From JADLCX01 sp964630785 (GTDB taxonomy: Bacteria; Planctomycetota; Phycisphaerae; Phycisphaerales; UBA1924), in contig CAZVZG010000009.1 in NCBI GenBank assembly GCA_964630785.1, positions 62,001 to 126,000 on the forward strand: DNA of 64,000 bases. The letters run 5' to 3'. A program made the translations under genes and the position numbers. Below the pieces are notes generated by a model. That model did not search any database and was not told where the DNA came from. It saw only the letters and a program-made list of their open reading frames with translations. Shown here piece after piece: positions 23,897-32,768 of this stretch; positions within the stretch are counted from its first letter, which is position 1, and each line of letters opens with the position of its first letter.

Positions 23897-24376
23897 ATGC
23901 AGGCCACCCGCGCCCAACTCGACGCGCTGCTCGAAGCGGCCGAGCGCCTGCTCGACGCGCGCGAGTTTCAGATGCTCACCACCGAGGAGTGGGACGCGCT
24001 GGAGCACGCGGTCGCGGCCTGCAACGAGCCGCCCGCGAACGAGCGGACGGAGGCGTTCGCCGTCGACGCGACCCGGGCGCTGGTTCGGAGCGTCGTGCCG
24101 ATGAGGGGCGAGCCGTACCAGCACCGGTGCCCGGAGGACGCCTTCGAGGCGGTCGCCGATGCGGTGGCCGAGGCCACGAGCCCGTTCAACCTCGAGGACC
24201 TCAGGCACGCCGCCAACATCCCCTGGACGCAGGCGGCCGTCGCCTTCGCCTTTCTCAAGGAGCGCAGCGTGGTCGTTCCCGCGGGCGGCCGTAACCACGC
24301 CGCCGCAGGTAAGACGCCCTACGAGGACGCGATGGTCGAGTTCCACGCCCTTCGGGAGAAGGGCCCCAGCGCCTGA
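23897..24376 (+). CDS. Phage protein, unrecognised
   Basis: This is a 159-aa Ala/Glu-rich helical protein ('MQATRAQLDALLEAAERLL'). The C-terminal half ('FNLEDLRHAANIPWTQAAVA', 'FLKERSVVVPAGGRNH') resembles a winged helix, so DNA binding is possible. It is the last gene of the rightward cluster and converges with the ParB-methyltransferase gene 18 nt away. Confidence 0.55.
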   Translation: MQATRAQLDALLEAAERLLDAREFQMLTTEEWDALEHAVAACNEPPANERTEAFAVDATRALVRSVVPMRGEPYQHRCPEDAFEAVADAVAEATSPFNLEDLRHAANIPWTQAAVAFAFLKERSVVVPAGGRNHAAAGKTPYEDAMVEFHALREKGPSA

Positions 24377-24394
24377 ACGCATCGGTGCCCCTCC

Positions 24395-25753
24395 TCACGC
24401 CTCGGCGATTGCCGGGGCTTTCTCTTCGGCCACAGAGTTCGCCGGCAGCCGCTCCGCCTTGCGGCCCGTAAACTTCTCCCATCGCTGCACGATTACATCG
24501 CAGTAGAGCGGGTCCAGCTCCATCAGGAACGCCCGCCGCCCGGTCATCTCCGCGCCGATGAGCGTGCTGCCGCTCCCGCCGAACAGGTCGAGCACGTTCT
24601 CGCCAGGACGCGACGAGAACTCGATGGCCCGCCGCGCGAGCTCTGCGGGCTTCTCCGTCAGGTGGACCATGCTCTGCGGGTTGACCTTCTTGACCGACCA
24701 GGTATCGGGCACGTTCGCGGGCCCGAAGAAGCGGTGGGCAGCGCCCTCCTTCCAGCCGTAAAAGCACCACTCGTGATTGCCCATGAAGTCCTTGCGGGTC
24801 AGGACCGGGTGCTCCTTGATCCAGATCACCGCCTGGCTGAAGTACAGCTCCATCGCCTTGAGCACCGGCGGGTAGTTGGCGCAGTTGGCGTAGCCGCCCC
24901 AGATGTAAAACCCACCGCCCGGAATGAGCACGCGCGCGATGTTGCCGAACCAGGTAGCGAGCAGGCGATCGAACTCCTGGTCGGACACGAAGTCGTTCGC
25001 CAGCGGGCGGTCCTTGGCACGGAGCTTCTTCCCTGTCGGCTTGGCCTTCTCGGGATGGCGGGCGAGGTCCAGGCTCTGGTGGTGCGTCTGCGGCTTGGCG
25101 TTGGTCGCCTGGAACGACGACAACCCCGCCGCGATCGCGTTGTTGCTCCGCGGCTCGACCTTCACGTTGTAGGGCGGGTCGGTGTTGACCAGGTGGATAG
25201 GCTGGCCGTCGAGCAGGCGGTCCAAGTCCGCGGGCTTGCTGCTGTCGCCGCACATGAGGCGGTGGTTGCCGAGCACCCAGATGTCGCCGGGCACCGTTGT
25301 CGCGGCGTCGGGGGGCGCCGGCACCTCGTCGGGATCGGTGAGCCCCTCGTTCCCCGCCGGCGCCATGATCGCGGTGAGGTCCTCGGCGCTGAAGCCGAGC
25401 ACCGCCAGGTCGAAGTCCACGCCCTTGAGGTCGGCGAGCTCGATGGGCAGCAGTTCCATGTCCCACGAGGTCAGGGACGCGACCTTGTTGTCGGTGATGC
25501 GCAGCGCCCTGACCTGATCGGGCGTGAGGTCGTCCGCGCAGATCGTCGGCACCTCCTTCAGCCCGAGCTTCCGCGCGGCGCGGAGCCGCGTGTGGCCGGC
25601 GATGATGACGCCGTCGCCATCGATGAGAATCGGGATCTTGAAGCCGAAGGCCTGGATCGACTTGGCGACCGCGTCGATGGCGGCGTCGTTTATCGTGCGG
25701 GGGTTGCGGTCGTACTCCTTGACCGCGTCGATGGGGAGCATCTCGATGTTCAC
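24395..25753 (-). CDS. ParB-like nuclease/DNA methyltransferase fusion protein
   Basis: The 452-aa protein has an N-terminal ParB/Srx-like domain ('VKEYDRNPRTINDAAIDAVA', then 'GVIIAGHTRLRAARKLG') and a C-terminal amino-methyltransferase (N4/N6 class). The catalytic motif is 'TDPPY' near residues 191-195, and the SAM motif is 'VLDLFGGSGSTLIGAEMTGR' near 388. Such fusions are common in tailed phages and protect phage DNA from host restriction. Target specificity cannot be read from the sequence. The gene ends the leftward replication operon. Confidence 0.88.
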   Translation of the reverse strand: MNIEMLPIDAVKEYDRNPRTINDAAIDAVAKSIQAFGFKIPILIDGDGVIIAGHTRLRAARKLGLKEVPTICADDLTPDQVRALRITDNKVASLTSWDMELLPIELADLKGVDFDLAVLGFSAEDLTAIMAPAGNEGLTDPDEVPAPPDAATTVPGDIWVLGNHRLMCGDSSKPADLDRLLDGQPIHLVNTDPPYNVKVEPRSNNAIAAGLSSFQATNAKPQTHHQSLDLARHPEKAKPTGKKLRAKDRPLANDFVSDQEFDRLLATWFGNIARVLIPGGGFYIWGGYANCANYPPVLKAMELYFSQAVIWIKEHPVLTRKDFMGNHEWCFYGWKEGAAHRFFGPANVPDTWSVKKVNPQSMVHLTEKPAELARRAIEFSSRPGENVLDLFGGSGSTLIGAEMTGRRAFLMELDPLYCDVIVQRWEKFTGRKAERLPANSVAEEKAPAIAEA

Positions 25754-26303
25754 GGCGATCTCCGTGGGGGCGCGCGGCGAGCGCCGGCGCGGGTGGCGTC
25801 GTCATGGCCCGCGGCACATGCCGACGGGTCCGGGGATCGCTGGATCGCTGGCTGGATCGCTCGGGCTACGGGCCCGTCCGGGGGTGCTCAGCACCCCGAG
25901 TCCCGCGCGCTACGGGCCGCGCCCGTTGGCCACGGGTTGGCCCACGTTGGCCCACGTCGCGTTCCTGGCGGGGCGGCGTACCACCCCCGCCACGAGGCCG
26001 CCCCCGGCCCGGACGCGCGAAACAAACTCTGTCACCAAGCGCGGCTGTTCCCGCGGGCGTAGGAACGCGACGCGGGCGGGGAAGTACCTACCGACCCCCT
26101 CACCCCCGCCGTTAGGCTTCGGGCTGTTGGGCTCGTGGTAGGCGCGGCCTGGCACGCGACCTGCATGGGCGCGGCGGGTTGGGAGGGGGGAAGTAAATGA
26201 TGAAAGAGAGAGATCTTTCAATCTTTCAATACCTCCCTTACGCCCATGCACCCGCGCCCCGCGTACGCGCGCGGTGAATAGGTGAAAGATTGAAAGATTC
26301 GGT
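25754..26303. other. 550-bp non-coding region between primase and methyltransferase genes, candidate origin or control region
   Basis: No gene is convincing here. Visible structure: three copies of 'GGATCGCT' near 25834-25860; 'GGGGTGCTCAGCACCCC' at 25881-25897, a near-perfect 17-bp palindrome; two 'CTACGGGCC' copies; and tandem 'GTTGGCCCAC' near 25934-25953. The inverted repeat at 26213-26298 closes it. Being next to the primase-helicase gene, it may contain the phage replication origin or the promoter of the methyltransferase gene. Confidence 0.45.
26213..26298. repeat. 16-bp perfect inverted repeat made of tandem 8-bp units
   Basis: The left arm 'ATCTTTCAATCTTTCA' (26213-26228) is the reverse complement of the right arm 'TGAAAGATTGAAAGAT' (26283-26298), with 54 nt between. 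Each arm is itself a double copy of an 8-nt unit ('ATCTTTCA'). It is A/T-rich in a GC-rich genome and lies just past the primase stop codon. It may be a terminator-like structure, an operator or an origin iteron. Confidence 0.6.
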
Positions 26304-28481
26304 TCAGGCCAGCGCATACACGACCTTCGGCCGCGTCGCGGACGTTTCCTCCTCCTGCCGCAACTGCTGCGTTTCCAGGAGGTTGTCGATGACTTCCTGA
26401 CGCTCCCGCTGCGTCAACCACTGCGTCTTGCGGCAGAGTTCACTGCGGGAGATCTTTCCACCCGCCTTGCGCACCACCCGGACCACGCGCTTCTGCCGGG
26501 CGTCGAACACGCCGTCGGCGACCCACTCGTGGGCGATGTAGAGCATCCGCCGCGTCAGGTACGACGACAGGTCGCACGCCCAGCGGGCGGCGTCCTCGTC
26601 GATCACCGGCTTCTGGGCGTTCTCGGAGCAGGCGTAGATCAACGCCAGGCGGCACGCCTTCTCCTCAGCACGGGCCCACAGCGACCTTCCCGCCTCATCC
26701 GGCTTCCCGAGCTCGGCGTCCACCATCGCGGCGAGCGCATCGAACACCGCGCCCGCCTCCGGCGTGGCCTCGACAATGATCGGCTGGGGGTGCTCGGGGG
26801 CGAGATTGCCGCCGGGCTTGAACGATCCCCACCACTCGGCGGCCTGCTTCAGGGGTTCGGGAACGCCCGTCGCCTTGGCGCGCTGCCGCGCCGGCGTTTC
26901 GGCTGACTCGAACACGAGCAGGCGGGCGATGAACCCGTCGCTCAGGCTGTCGGCGGTGAGCGACTCGAAGAAGTGCTCGGGGACGGTGGTGCCGTAGACG
27001 CTCACGCACGGCTGATCGACCACCTTGTTCCGCTTCTTGTCCGCGTAGGCCTTGCCCCGGAATACCGTGTCGGCGCTGCTGTAGAGCTTCATGAGCGCCG
27101 TCAACACGTTGAACAGGTGCGGGGCCTTCTTCGGATCGCCGATGGTGCGGAGGAAGCGCCCGAACTCGTCGATCTGGAACAGGATCGCCGGCTCGGCCTC
27201 GACGGCGGTGATCAGCCCGGCGTCCGACGCCAGGTCCTCGTTCCCCTCGTGCTCCACCATGTCGGCGGCGAAGAGGATGTTCTTGTTCACCTTGCGGGCG
27301 TTGTCCTTGCCCGCGCCGGAGGGCGCGACGCCGACGCAGTAGACGTTCGTGCGGTTGCCGCGCTCGTCACGCACCTTGCGGGCCGCGAGCACGGCCTGGA
27401 GACAGATCCCGGCCGCCAGCGCCAGCACGGGCTGCGGCCGCGTGGCCGTCGCCAGGTTGTGCGCGACCACCTGCTCGATGAGGCCCGGCACGCGGAGTAG
27501 GTGATCGGGGAACGGCCCGGGGTCCGGCGGCCGCTCGGAGCGGGGCCGGTCGCCAGCGGCGCGCCGGCGCTCGGGATCGAACGCGGAGAGGTCCACGCCG
27601 CCGAGATCCTCCGGCGGCTGGGCATCGCGCAACCACCCGTGAGGACGCTCGTGCGGCTTGCTGGCCGCGTCGCCGACCTTGTGTCTTAGTTCCTTCTCCG
27701 ACCACGGCGGCTGGCATCGCGGGTTGTACCTGTCCCACAGCAACCCGAACGCCGTCTCCGGGTCCAGCCCGAACCCATGCACCATCGCGGTCGCGGCGGC
27801 GTAGGTCTGGCCGTGGCCGCCCGAGCCGGAGATCGCGGGCGGAATGCGGTCGAGGTACGCCTTGGCGCGGCACAGAACGGCGTCGGAGTCGGGATGACAA
27901 TTCGATGCCGCAGGCGTGACAGCCGCTCGCGCCGGTGGCGGCTCACCATATCGCTGTTTCTTCACAGCCTCGGCCAGCGCCGCGACCGCCGCGGCGAGCG
28001 TCTCGACATCCACGACGGCGGGCTCGCCTTCGAGCGGGTCGTACGGCTCCCCGCTGGGATGCATACTTGGGCCGACGACCGTCTGTGCGCCCGTACTCCG
28101 GAGTTCGACGATCATCTTCTTGGTGGCCGGGTCCTGATGCTTGCGGGTTTTCGCTCCCTCGCAGACGTACCACCAGTGCGATGATGGTTTGCCGGGCCGA
28201 CCGGACTTCGCGCCCGTCGGCGGCAGGAACGCCGGCGCGAGCGCCACCGCCTCCTCGCAGTCGAGGTCCACGTCCACGAGCCAGCCGCTCGGCTCCCCCA
28301 GCAGCACGCCGATGTTCCCCGTGCCGTTGAAGTGCTGCGGCAGGTCGGCGTCGGACAAGCGCAGGTCCGTCCAGCCCTTGAGCACGGGCACCTTCGTCCC
28401 CGCGGGCACGGGGATCGGCGCGTAGCCGCGCGCGAGGTACCACCGCGCCGCGTCGAGCAGGTTGGACGGCCCGTCGCTCAT
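26304..28481 (-). CDS. Prim-pol/DUF3987 primase-helicase protein
   Basis: The 725-aa protein combines a bifunctional primase-polymerase domain and a helicase-like domain. The prim-pol part (about residues 1-160) has the metal-binding motif 'VDVDLDC' near 67-73 and 'TVVGPSMHPSG' near 138. The central part contains 'GHGQTYAAATAMVHGFGLDP'. From about 330 the DUF3987 ATPase part has a Walker-A-like 'GVAPSGAGKDNARK' near 387 and 'LFQIDEFGRFLRTIG' near 432. It would initiate and drive phage DNA replication. The ATG is 3 nt after the upstream stop. Confidence 0.85.
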   Translation of the reverse strand: MSDGPSNLLDAARWYLARGYAPIPVPAGTKVPVLKGWTDLRLSDADLPQHFNGTGNIGVLLGEPSGWLVDVDLDCEEAVALAPAFLPPTGAKSGRPGKPSSHWWYVCEGAKTRKHQDPATKKMIVELRSTGAQTVVGPSMHPSGEPYDPLEGEPAVVDVETLAAAVAALAEAVKKQRYGEPPPARAAVTPAASNCHPDSDAVLCRAKAYLDRIPPAISGSGGHGQTYAAATAMVHGFGLDPETAFGLLWDRYNPRCQPPWSEKELRHKVGDAASKPHERPHGWLRDAQPPEDLGGVDLSAFDPERRRAAGDRPRSERPPDPGPFPDHLLRVPGLIEQVVAHNLATATRPQPVLALAAGICLQAVLAARKVRDERGNRTNVYCVGVAPSGAGKDNARKVNKNILFAADMVEHEGNEDLASDAGLITAVEAEPAILFQIDEFGRFLRTIGDPKKAPHLFNVLTALMKLYSSADTVFRGKAYADKKRNKVVDQPCVSVYGTTVPEHFFESLTADSLSDGFIARLLVFESAETPARQRAKATGVPEPLKQAAEWWGSFKPGGNLAPEHPQPIIVEATPEAGAVFDALAAMVDAELGKPDEAGRSLWARAEEKACRLALIYACSENAQKPVIDEDAARWACDLSSYLTRRMLYIAHEWVADGVFDARQKRVVRVVRKAGGKISRSELCRKTQWLTQRERQEVIDNLLETQQLRQEEETSATRPKVVYALA

Positions 28482-28484
28482 TGC

Positions 28485-28877
28485 TTACTCGTCGTCTCCC
28501 TTCGTCTTGACTCCGGCGCCCATGATCTTCAGCATGTGCGCCGCGTTCTCGCGGTCCCTCTTGCTCGCGCGGTAGTCGAGCAGGCGGTCGAGGTCCACGA
28601 CCGGCTTCACCGCGTACTCGAAACTGTGCTCGCTCCCGGCCAGCCCCAGGGCATGGGCGATCGCTTGCGTGCAGCGGCTGGATCGGTGCGTCCCCGCCGC
28701 CGCGAGCAGCAGCGGAACCTCGGCTCGGGTCTGGCCGTGGTACATGAGGCCGCCGACACTGCGTGCCAGGAGCGTGCCGACGCCTTTGGCGTCGTTCTTG
28801 TCGATGGGGGCCGACGCCACGTGCCGCCCCAGCACGCGGCCGTCCCTGTCCGTCTCTTCGATAGTGATCGTGATCAT
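28485..28877 (-). CDS. Phage protein in replication operon, unrecognised
   Basis: The 130-aa protein starts 'MITITIEETDRDGRVLGR' and ends 'KIMGAGVKTKGDDE'. It is a mixed alpha/beta protein with no motif I recognise. It lies between an SF2 helicase and the primase-helicase, so a role in replication is likely by context only. The ribosome site is 'CGGAG'. Confidence 0.6.
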   Translation of the reverse strand: MITITIEETDRDGRVLGRHVASAPIDKNDAKGVGTLLARSVGGLMYHGQTRAEVPLLLAAAGTHRSSRCTQAIAHALGLAGSEHSFEYAVKPVVDLDRLLDYRASKRDRENAAHMLKIMGAGVKTKGDDE

Positions 28878-28891
28878 CGCATACTCCGTGT

Positions 28892-30583
28892 TCAGAATGG
28901 GATCTCGTCGTCGGGGATGCCGTACGTGGTGCCGACCGGCGCGGGCACGTGTTCAGGCAGGCCTTCATCGCCCTCGAGCCGCGGCGGCTTGTCGCCCAAC
29001 CGGTGCGCCACCACCCGCTCGAACTGCTCGCCCGCCTTCCTCTCGACCGTGATGTGCAGCGCCGGCGCGAGCGCCCCGGCCCGCGCGAGCTCGACCGCTT
29101 CCTCGGTGCCGCCGGGCACCGGCTCGACCGATCGGGCCCGCCACCATGCCTCGGCCTTGGTGCGGGCGTATCCGGTGTGGTCGAAGCAGACCCACTCGCG
29201 GAAGTAGTGGTTGAAGCCGACCCGGTACTCGACGCGCATCGTGAGCGGCGCGGCCGGGTCGTTCCGCTTCATGTGGACGTGGTACGTCGTCTCGCTGACA
29301 TTGTGCTCCTCGCGCGTGGTCTGGCCGCTGAGGATGCCCTCGGTGCTGGCCTGCGCCTCGTGCTTCTGCTTGTTGGGCTCGGGGAACTGGTGCCCGCACT
29401 GCGGGCAGGTCTGGTAGCCCGCCGCGATGAGCGCGTGGCACTGCGGGCACTCCTTCGCCGGGGCCTCGCCCTCGCCGCGGTCGTCCGTGGTGACGCGGAT
29501 GGCATCCACCGGCCCGTGCCGGAGGACGTTGCCGCCGAAATCGAGCACGAGACAATCGGCCTTGCCGGGGTGCAGGCGGAAGCCCCGGCCCACCATCTGG
29601 TAGTACAGCCCGGGCGACATGGTCGGGCGCACGAGCGCCACGCAGTCGATGTGCGGGGCGTCGAAGCCCGTGGTGAGCACGTTCACGTTGCAGAGGTACT
29701 TGAGCGCCCCAGAGCGGAACCGGTCGAGAATGCCGCTCCGCACGCCCGCGGGCGTGTCGCCGGACACGAACCCGCACTCGACGCCGTGCTTGGACTTCAG
29801 CACCTCCACGATGTGCTGCCCGTGCCGAATACCCGACGAGAAGATCAGCGTCGCCGTGCGGTCGCGCGTGTGCTCGACGATCTCGGCGCACGCGCCCTCG
29901 ACGAGGGCATCCTTGTCCATGAGGTCCTCGACCTCGCTGGCGACGAACTCGCCGGCGCGAACGTGCAGGTCGTCGGTGCTGACTTTCTGAAGCCCCGCCT
30001 TTGTTCGCAGCGGTGACAGGAAGCCCTGCACGATCAGTTCGCGGACGCCCACCTCGAAGCAGACGTGGTTGAGGATGTTGCCAGGCTCGCAGATCGGGCC
30101 GGACTTCATGCGGAACGGCGTCGCCGTCAGGCCGATCACCCGCGCGAGCGGGTTCACAACCTTGGCGTCGGCAATGAACTGGCGGTACATCCCCTCGCCA
30201 TCGGGCGGGATCAGGTGCGCTTCGTCCACGATGAGCAGGTCCACCGGCCCGAGGTCGCACGCCCGCTGGTAGATGGACTGGATGCCGGCGATGGTGACGG
30301 CGTACCCGAGGTCCTTGCGCTTCAGGCCAGCTGAGTAGATGCCCACGGGCACGTCGGGCGCGATGGTGCGGAGCTTGTCCGCCGCCTGCTCCAGGAGCTC
30401 CTTGACGTGGGCCAGGATGACCACGCGCCCGTTCCACGGCCCGACCGCGTCGCGGCAGATCGTGGCGATGACCGGCGTCTTGCCGCCCCCAGTGGGAATC
30501 ACCACACAGGGGTTGTCGTCGCGGGTCCGCAGGTGCTCGTACACCGCGGCGACGGCTTCGGATTGATAGGGTCGGAGGTTCAT
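28892..30583 (-). CDS. SF2 DEAD/DEAH helicase (Res-like) with zinc ribbon
   Basis: The 563-aa protein begins 'MNLRPYQSEAVAAVYEHLR' and has the Q-motif, Walker A 'IPTGGGKTPVIAT' (residues 31-43), 'LLIVDEAHLIPP' (about 108-119), 'GLTATPFR', and motif VI 'GRGFRLHPGKADCLVLDFGG'. A zinc ribbon follows ('CPQCHALIAAGYQTCPQCG', near 377-395). This is the type of ATPase used in phage recombination and replication-fork processing. The RusA gene end overlaps its ATG as ATGA. Confidence 0.87.
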   Translation of the reverse strand: MNLRPYQSEAVAAVYEHLRTRDDNPCVVIPTGGGKTPVIATICRDAVGPWNGRVVILAHVKELLEQAADKLRTIAPDVPVGIYSAGLKRKDLGYAVTIAGIQSIYQRACDLGPVDLLIVDEAHLIPPDGEGMYRQFIADAKVVNPLARVIGLTATPFRMKSGPICEPGNILNHVCFEVGVRELIVQGFLSPLRTKAGLQKVSTDDLHVRAGEFVASEVEDLMDKDALVEGACAEIVEHTRDRTATLIFSSGIRHGQHIVEVLKSKHGVECGFVSGDTPAGVRSGILDRFRSGALKYLCNVNVLTTGFDAPHIDCVALVRPTMSPGLYYQMVGRGFRLHPGKADCLVLDFGGNVLRHGPVDAIRVTTDDRGEGEAPAKECPQCHALIAAGYQTCPQCGHQFPEPNKQKHEAQASTEGILSGQTTREEHNVSETTYHVHMKRNDPAAPLTMRVEYRVGFNHYFREWVCFDHTGYARTKAEAWWRARSVEPVPGGTEEAVELARAGALAPALHITVERKAGEQFERVVAHRLGDKPPRLEGDEGLPEHVPAPVGTTYGIPDDEIPF

Positions 30584-30951
30584 GATTTGATTCGCGTGAT
30601 CTCCACCAGCACCTTGCCGCCCGGGGTCACCGGGCCGCGTTCCACTTCCAGCCGATCGATCTGCGAGTCGTCGCGGTAGGCGCCGCCCTTCGCCAGCGCA
30701 TCGAGCAGCGCCTTCTGCACGTTGTCCAGGTCACGCCGACGGCCGTCGGGCGGGCAAACGGTGACGCGCACCGCCAGCCGACCGTCCATCCGCTCCACCC
30801 GCATCGCCGCGAGGGCGGCGCACACGTCCCTGCGGTAGCGCCGACCCTCGCGGCTGATGACGGTCCTCGGCCCCGCGCGCCGCCAGATGTGGTTCACACT
30901 GGGCGGGTACGGGAGCTCGAGGACGCGACCGGATGGGCTTACCGCTTCCAG
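30580..30951 (-). CDS. rusA: RusA-like Holliday junction resolvase with unclear start
   Basis: The frame encodes 'RVLELPYPPSVNHIWRRAG', 'LAVRVTVCPPDGRRRDLDNV' and 'ALLDALAKGGAYRDDSQI', the RusA pattern with its catalytic Asp residues. RusA resolves Holliday junctions, here likely in phage recombination. No ATG, GTG or TTG fits the usual N-terminus: the frame is open far upstream through the preceding gene. A CTG at 30951, 8 nt after 'GGAGG', gives 123 aa, near the family length, so it is used here. A GTG inside 'SVNHIW' would cut the conserved start. Confidence 0.75.
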   Translation of the reverse strand: MEAVSPSGRVLELPYPPSVNHIWRRAGPRTVISREGRRYRRDVCAALAAMRVERMDGRLAVRVTVCPPDGRRRDLDNVQKALLDALAKGGAYRDDSQIDRLEVERGPVTPGGKVLVEITRIKS

Positions 30952-31415
30952 GGCGGCGTCCCTCCGAGACTCCCGGGGCCGACGCCCGCGGGGACGCGAG
31001 CGCCGGCAGCGCCGCCGCCGCCCTTCTTCGCGTAGCCCTTGATCACGTTGGTGAACTCGCCGTTGTCGTCGCGCTTCTTCAGGCCGACGTTGATCTCCAG
31101 AGGGATGTTGTGGAGCTCGACCGAGTCCTTCGGGGCCATGACGCCGACGGCGCGGCAGATCGCCGAGAGCTCGCCGCGCGCGATCTTCACCGTCATCTCG
31201 CTCTTGTTCTCCAGGTTCAGCCGCGCCCAAACCAAGCGGCCCTTGTGATCGCCGTCGACGATCTGGAAGGTCAGCTGGAGGTACTTCCCGCCGCCGGCCT
31301 TGGTCGGCTTCAACTCCGTCTCCGTGATGACGGCGATGTACTTGCCCGCGGGGATCGGGTCGAGCGCGACGGAAGGGTCCACGTTGTTCGCATCGAAGTT
31401 ATTCAGGTTCGCCAT
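30939..31415 (-). CDS. DUF669 family protein, single-stranded DNA-binding-like
   Basis: The 158-aa protein starts 'MANLNNFDANNVDPSV' and has the DUF669 core 'AGKYIAVITETELKPTKAG', 'YLQLTFQIVDGDHKGRLVWA', 'ELSAICRAVGVMAP' and 'INVGLKKRDDNGEFTNVI'. DUF669 proteins in phage replication operons are thought to act like SSB or as recombination partners. A Gly-rich C-terminal tail ends in 'GGTPPWKR', similar in style to acidic/aromatic SSB tails. Confidence 0.78.
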   Translation of the reverse strand: MANLNNFDANNVDPSVALDPIPAGKYIAVITETELKPTKAGGGKYLQLTFQIVDGDHKGRLVWARLNLENKSEMTVKIARGELSAICRAVGVMAPKDSVELHNIPLEINVGLKKRDDNGEFTNVIKGYAKKGGGGAAGARVPAGVGPGSLGGTPPWKR

Positions 31416-31429
31416 GGGTCAGTGTCCTT

Positions 31430-32257
31430 TCAGTTGGTGGCGGCCGCGCCCTCGCTGGGCGCGGCGTCGGTGTTCTGGGTGAGCGGGGTGGTGCTGCCGC
31501 CCTCGCCGCGCGAGGCCGCGACGTGCGCCGCGAAGACGCGGTAGTCGAGGGGCAGTTCCTCGGGAAGGTTCAGCCGGTTCTTGGCGATGTGCGCCGGGCG
31601 CTCGACCGTGCGGACAATCCGCTCGCCGGTGCCGACGCCGTTGTGCTTGGCCTTGTTGAACCCCTCGTCGACCTTGACGGTCAGCACCTTGTACGTGGCG
31701 AAGAGCACTTCGTCGGCCCACTCCTGCACCAGCGCGGAGGCGAGCTTGTGCAGGCGCGGCGAGTAGCGGTCGTACGGCACCGTCTCGGGGTTCTCGAACT
31801 TCTCGATCTTGGCATGGGCGATGACGATGACGGTCATGCCACGGTCGCTGCGGAGGGCGTCGAGCGCACCGAGCACGGTCCGCCACTTCTCGATGGCGAA
31901 GGCGTACCCCTTGGCGTACCCGATCTTCTCGATGCTCGGCGCCTGCTCGTCCTCGCAGACCTCCTGCCAGATGAGCCGCTCGAGCCAGTCCAGCGAGTCG
32001 ATGACGACGGTCCTGTATCCGTGGTCGCCCGAATAGAGCGTCTCCAGCGCCGCCATCACGTCGCCGAGCGATCGGGCCAGCGGGAACGACTCGCACTCGA
32101 TGTCGCCCAGCCCGTCCTCGGTGGGGATGAAGATGGGGCTCTCGGCCATCGCGCCGAACGTCGACTTGCCGATGCCGTGCGTGCCGTACAACATCACGCG
32201 GCGGGGCCTGGGCTTGCGGCCCTTGGTGATCTGGTTCATCAGGGTGGTCGCGGTCAT
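31430..32257 (-). CDS. Sak4-like/RecA-like phage ATPase
   Basis: This ATPase has 275 aa from the ATG at 32257, which has 'GGAG' at 9 nt; a GTG at 32347 overlapping the previous stop (GTGA) would give 305 aa and cannot be excluded. Walker A is 'LYGTHGIGKSTF' at residues 24-35 and the Walker-B-like part 'TVVIDSLDWLERLIWQE' is near 87-103. The pattern matches phage Sak4-type nucleotide-binding proteins, which promote single-strand annealing. The DUF669 gene downstream is a known partner type. Confidence 0.75.
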   Translation of the reverse strand: MTATTLMNQITKGRKPRPRRVMLYGTHGIGKSTFGAMAESPIFIPTEDGLGDIECESFPLARSLGDVMAALETLYSGDHGYRTVVIDSLDWLERLIWQEVCEDEQAPSIEKIGYAKGYAFAIEKWRTVLGALDALRSDRGMTVIVIAHAKIEKFENPETVPYDRYSPRLHKLASALVQEWADEVLFATYKVLTVKVDEGFNKAKHNGVGTGERIVRTVERPAHIAKNRLNLPEELPLDYRVFAAHVAASRGEGGSTTPLTQNTDAAPSEGAAATN

Positions 32258-32343
32258 GGGTTCTCCATTGGGTTCAAGGTCGTGGGGGAAGATGTCGCGG
32301 ACGAAGTCGCCCTGGCCGAGGCGAACGAGGGGCAGGGGGTCGG

Positions 32344-32640
32344 TCACGCGACGGCCGCCGCGGCGGGCCGGCGCGAGTCACGCCGAACGGTGAATGCCTC
32401 GCGTCCGAACTCGTGCGTCAGGAGCGACGTGTAGATCTGCACGACGTTCTCGGTGACGATGCCGCCGCCCGCGACGCAGATCTCCGCACGGACCGGATCG
32501 ACGGCGAAGGTGACTTCCGTGCGCACCCTGGCTTCGCCGTGCAGCCCCTCTGCCGCGAGCAGGGAGAGGCGCAGCGTGCCGTCGGCCTCGGCGAGGTTGA
32601 CATCGCGCGTGAACTGGAAGCGGTACTCGGTGTCTCGCAT
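32344..32640 (-). CDS. Small protein in the phage early operon, unrecognised
   Basis: The protein has 98 aa ('MRDTEYRFQFTRDVNLAEAD') with beta-type sequence in the centre ('ICVAGGGIVTENVVQIYTSL'). The ribosome site is 'CGGGAGAGCG'. Its stop overlaps a possible GTG of the ATPase gene. It follows the sigma-factor gene after a 130-nt gap that contains a strong hairpin. Confidence 0.55.
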   Translation of the reverse strand: MRDTEYRFQFTRDVNLAEADGTLRLSLLAAEGLHGEARVRTEVTFAVDPVRAEICVAGGGIVTENVVQIYTSLLTHEFGREAFTVRRDSRRPAAAAVA

Positions 32641-32686
32641 GGCAACGCTCTCCGGGAGAATGGCGATCGGTCGGAGCCCCGGTTGG

Positions 32687-32724
32687 CGGAGCGCCCGGCT
32701 CTGGGGGAGAGACCGGGCGCTCCG
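32687..32724 (-). terminator. 12-bp hairpin after the sigma-factor gene
   Basis: Perfect arms 'CGGAGCGCCCGG' (32687-32698) and 'CCGGGCGCTCCG' (32713-32724) flank a 14-nt loop. On the minus strand it lies between the sigma-factor gene and the next gene, and no T-run follows, so it may slow or attenuate transcription rather than end it. Confidence 0.5.
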
Positions 32725-32768
32725 CGCCGGTGGTTCCGCGACTTGCCCCGGTGGGGCATCTGGTCGTT

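Noticed and set aside
21920..24382. 820-aa open frame on the minus strand
   Set aside because: It covers six small rightward genes with good start sites; composition is typical of a GC-rich shadow frame.
25910..26317. 135-aa frame in the non-coding region
   Set aside because: It starts inside the primase gene end, has low-complexity basic sequence and runs through the inverted repeat.
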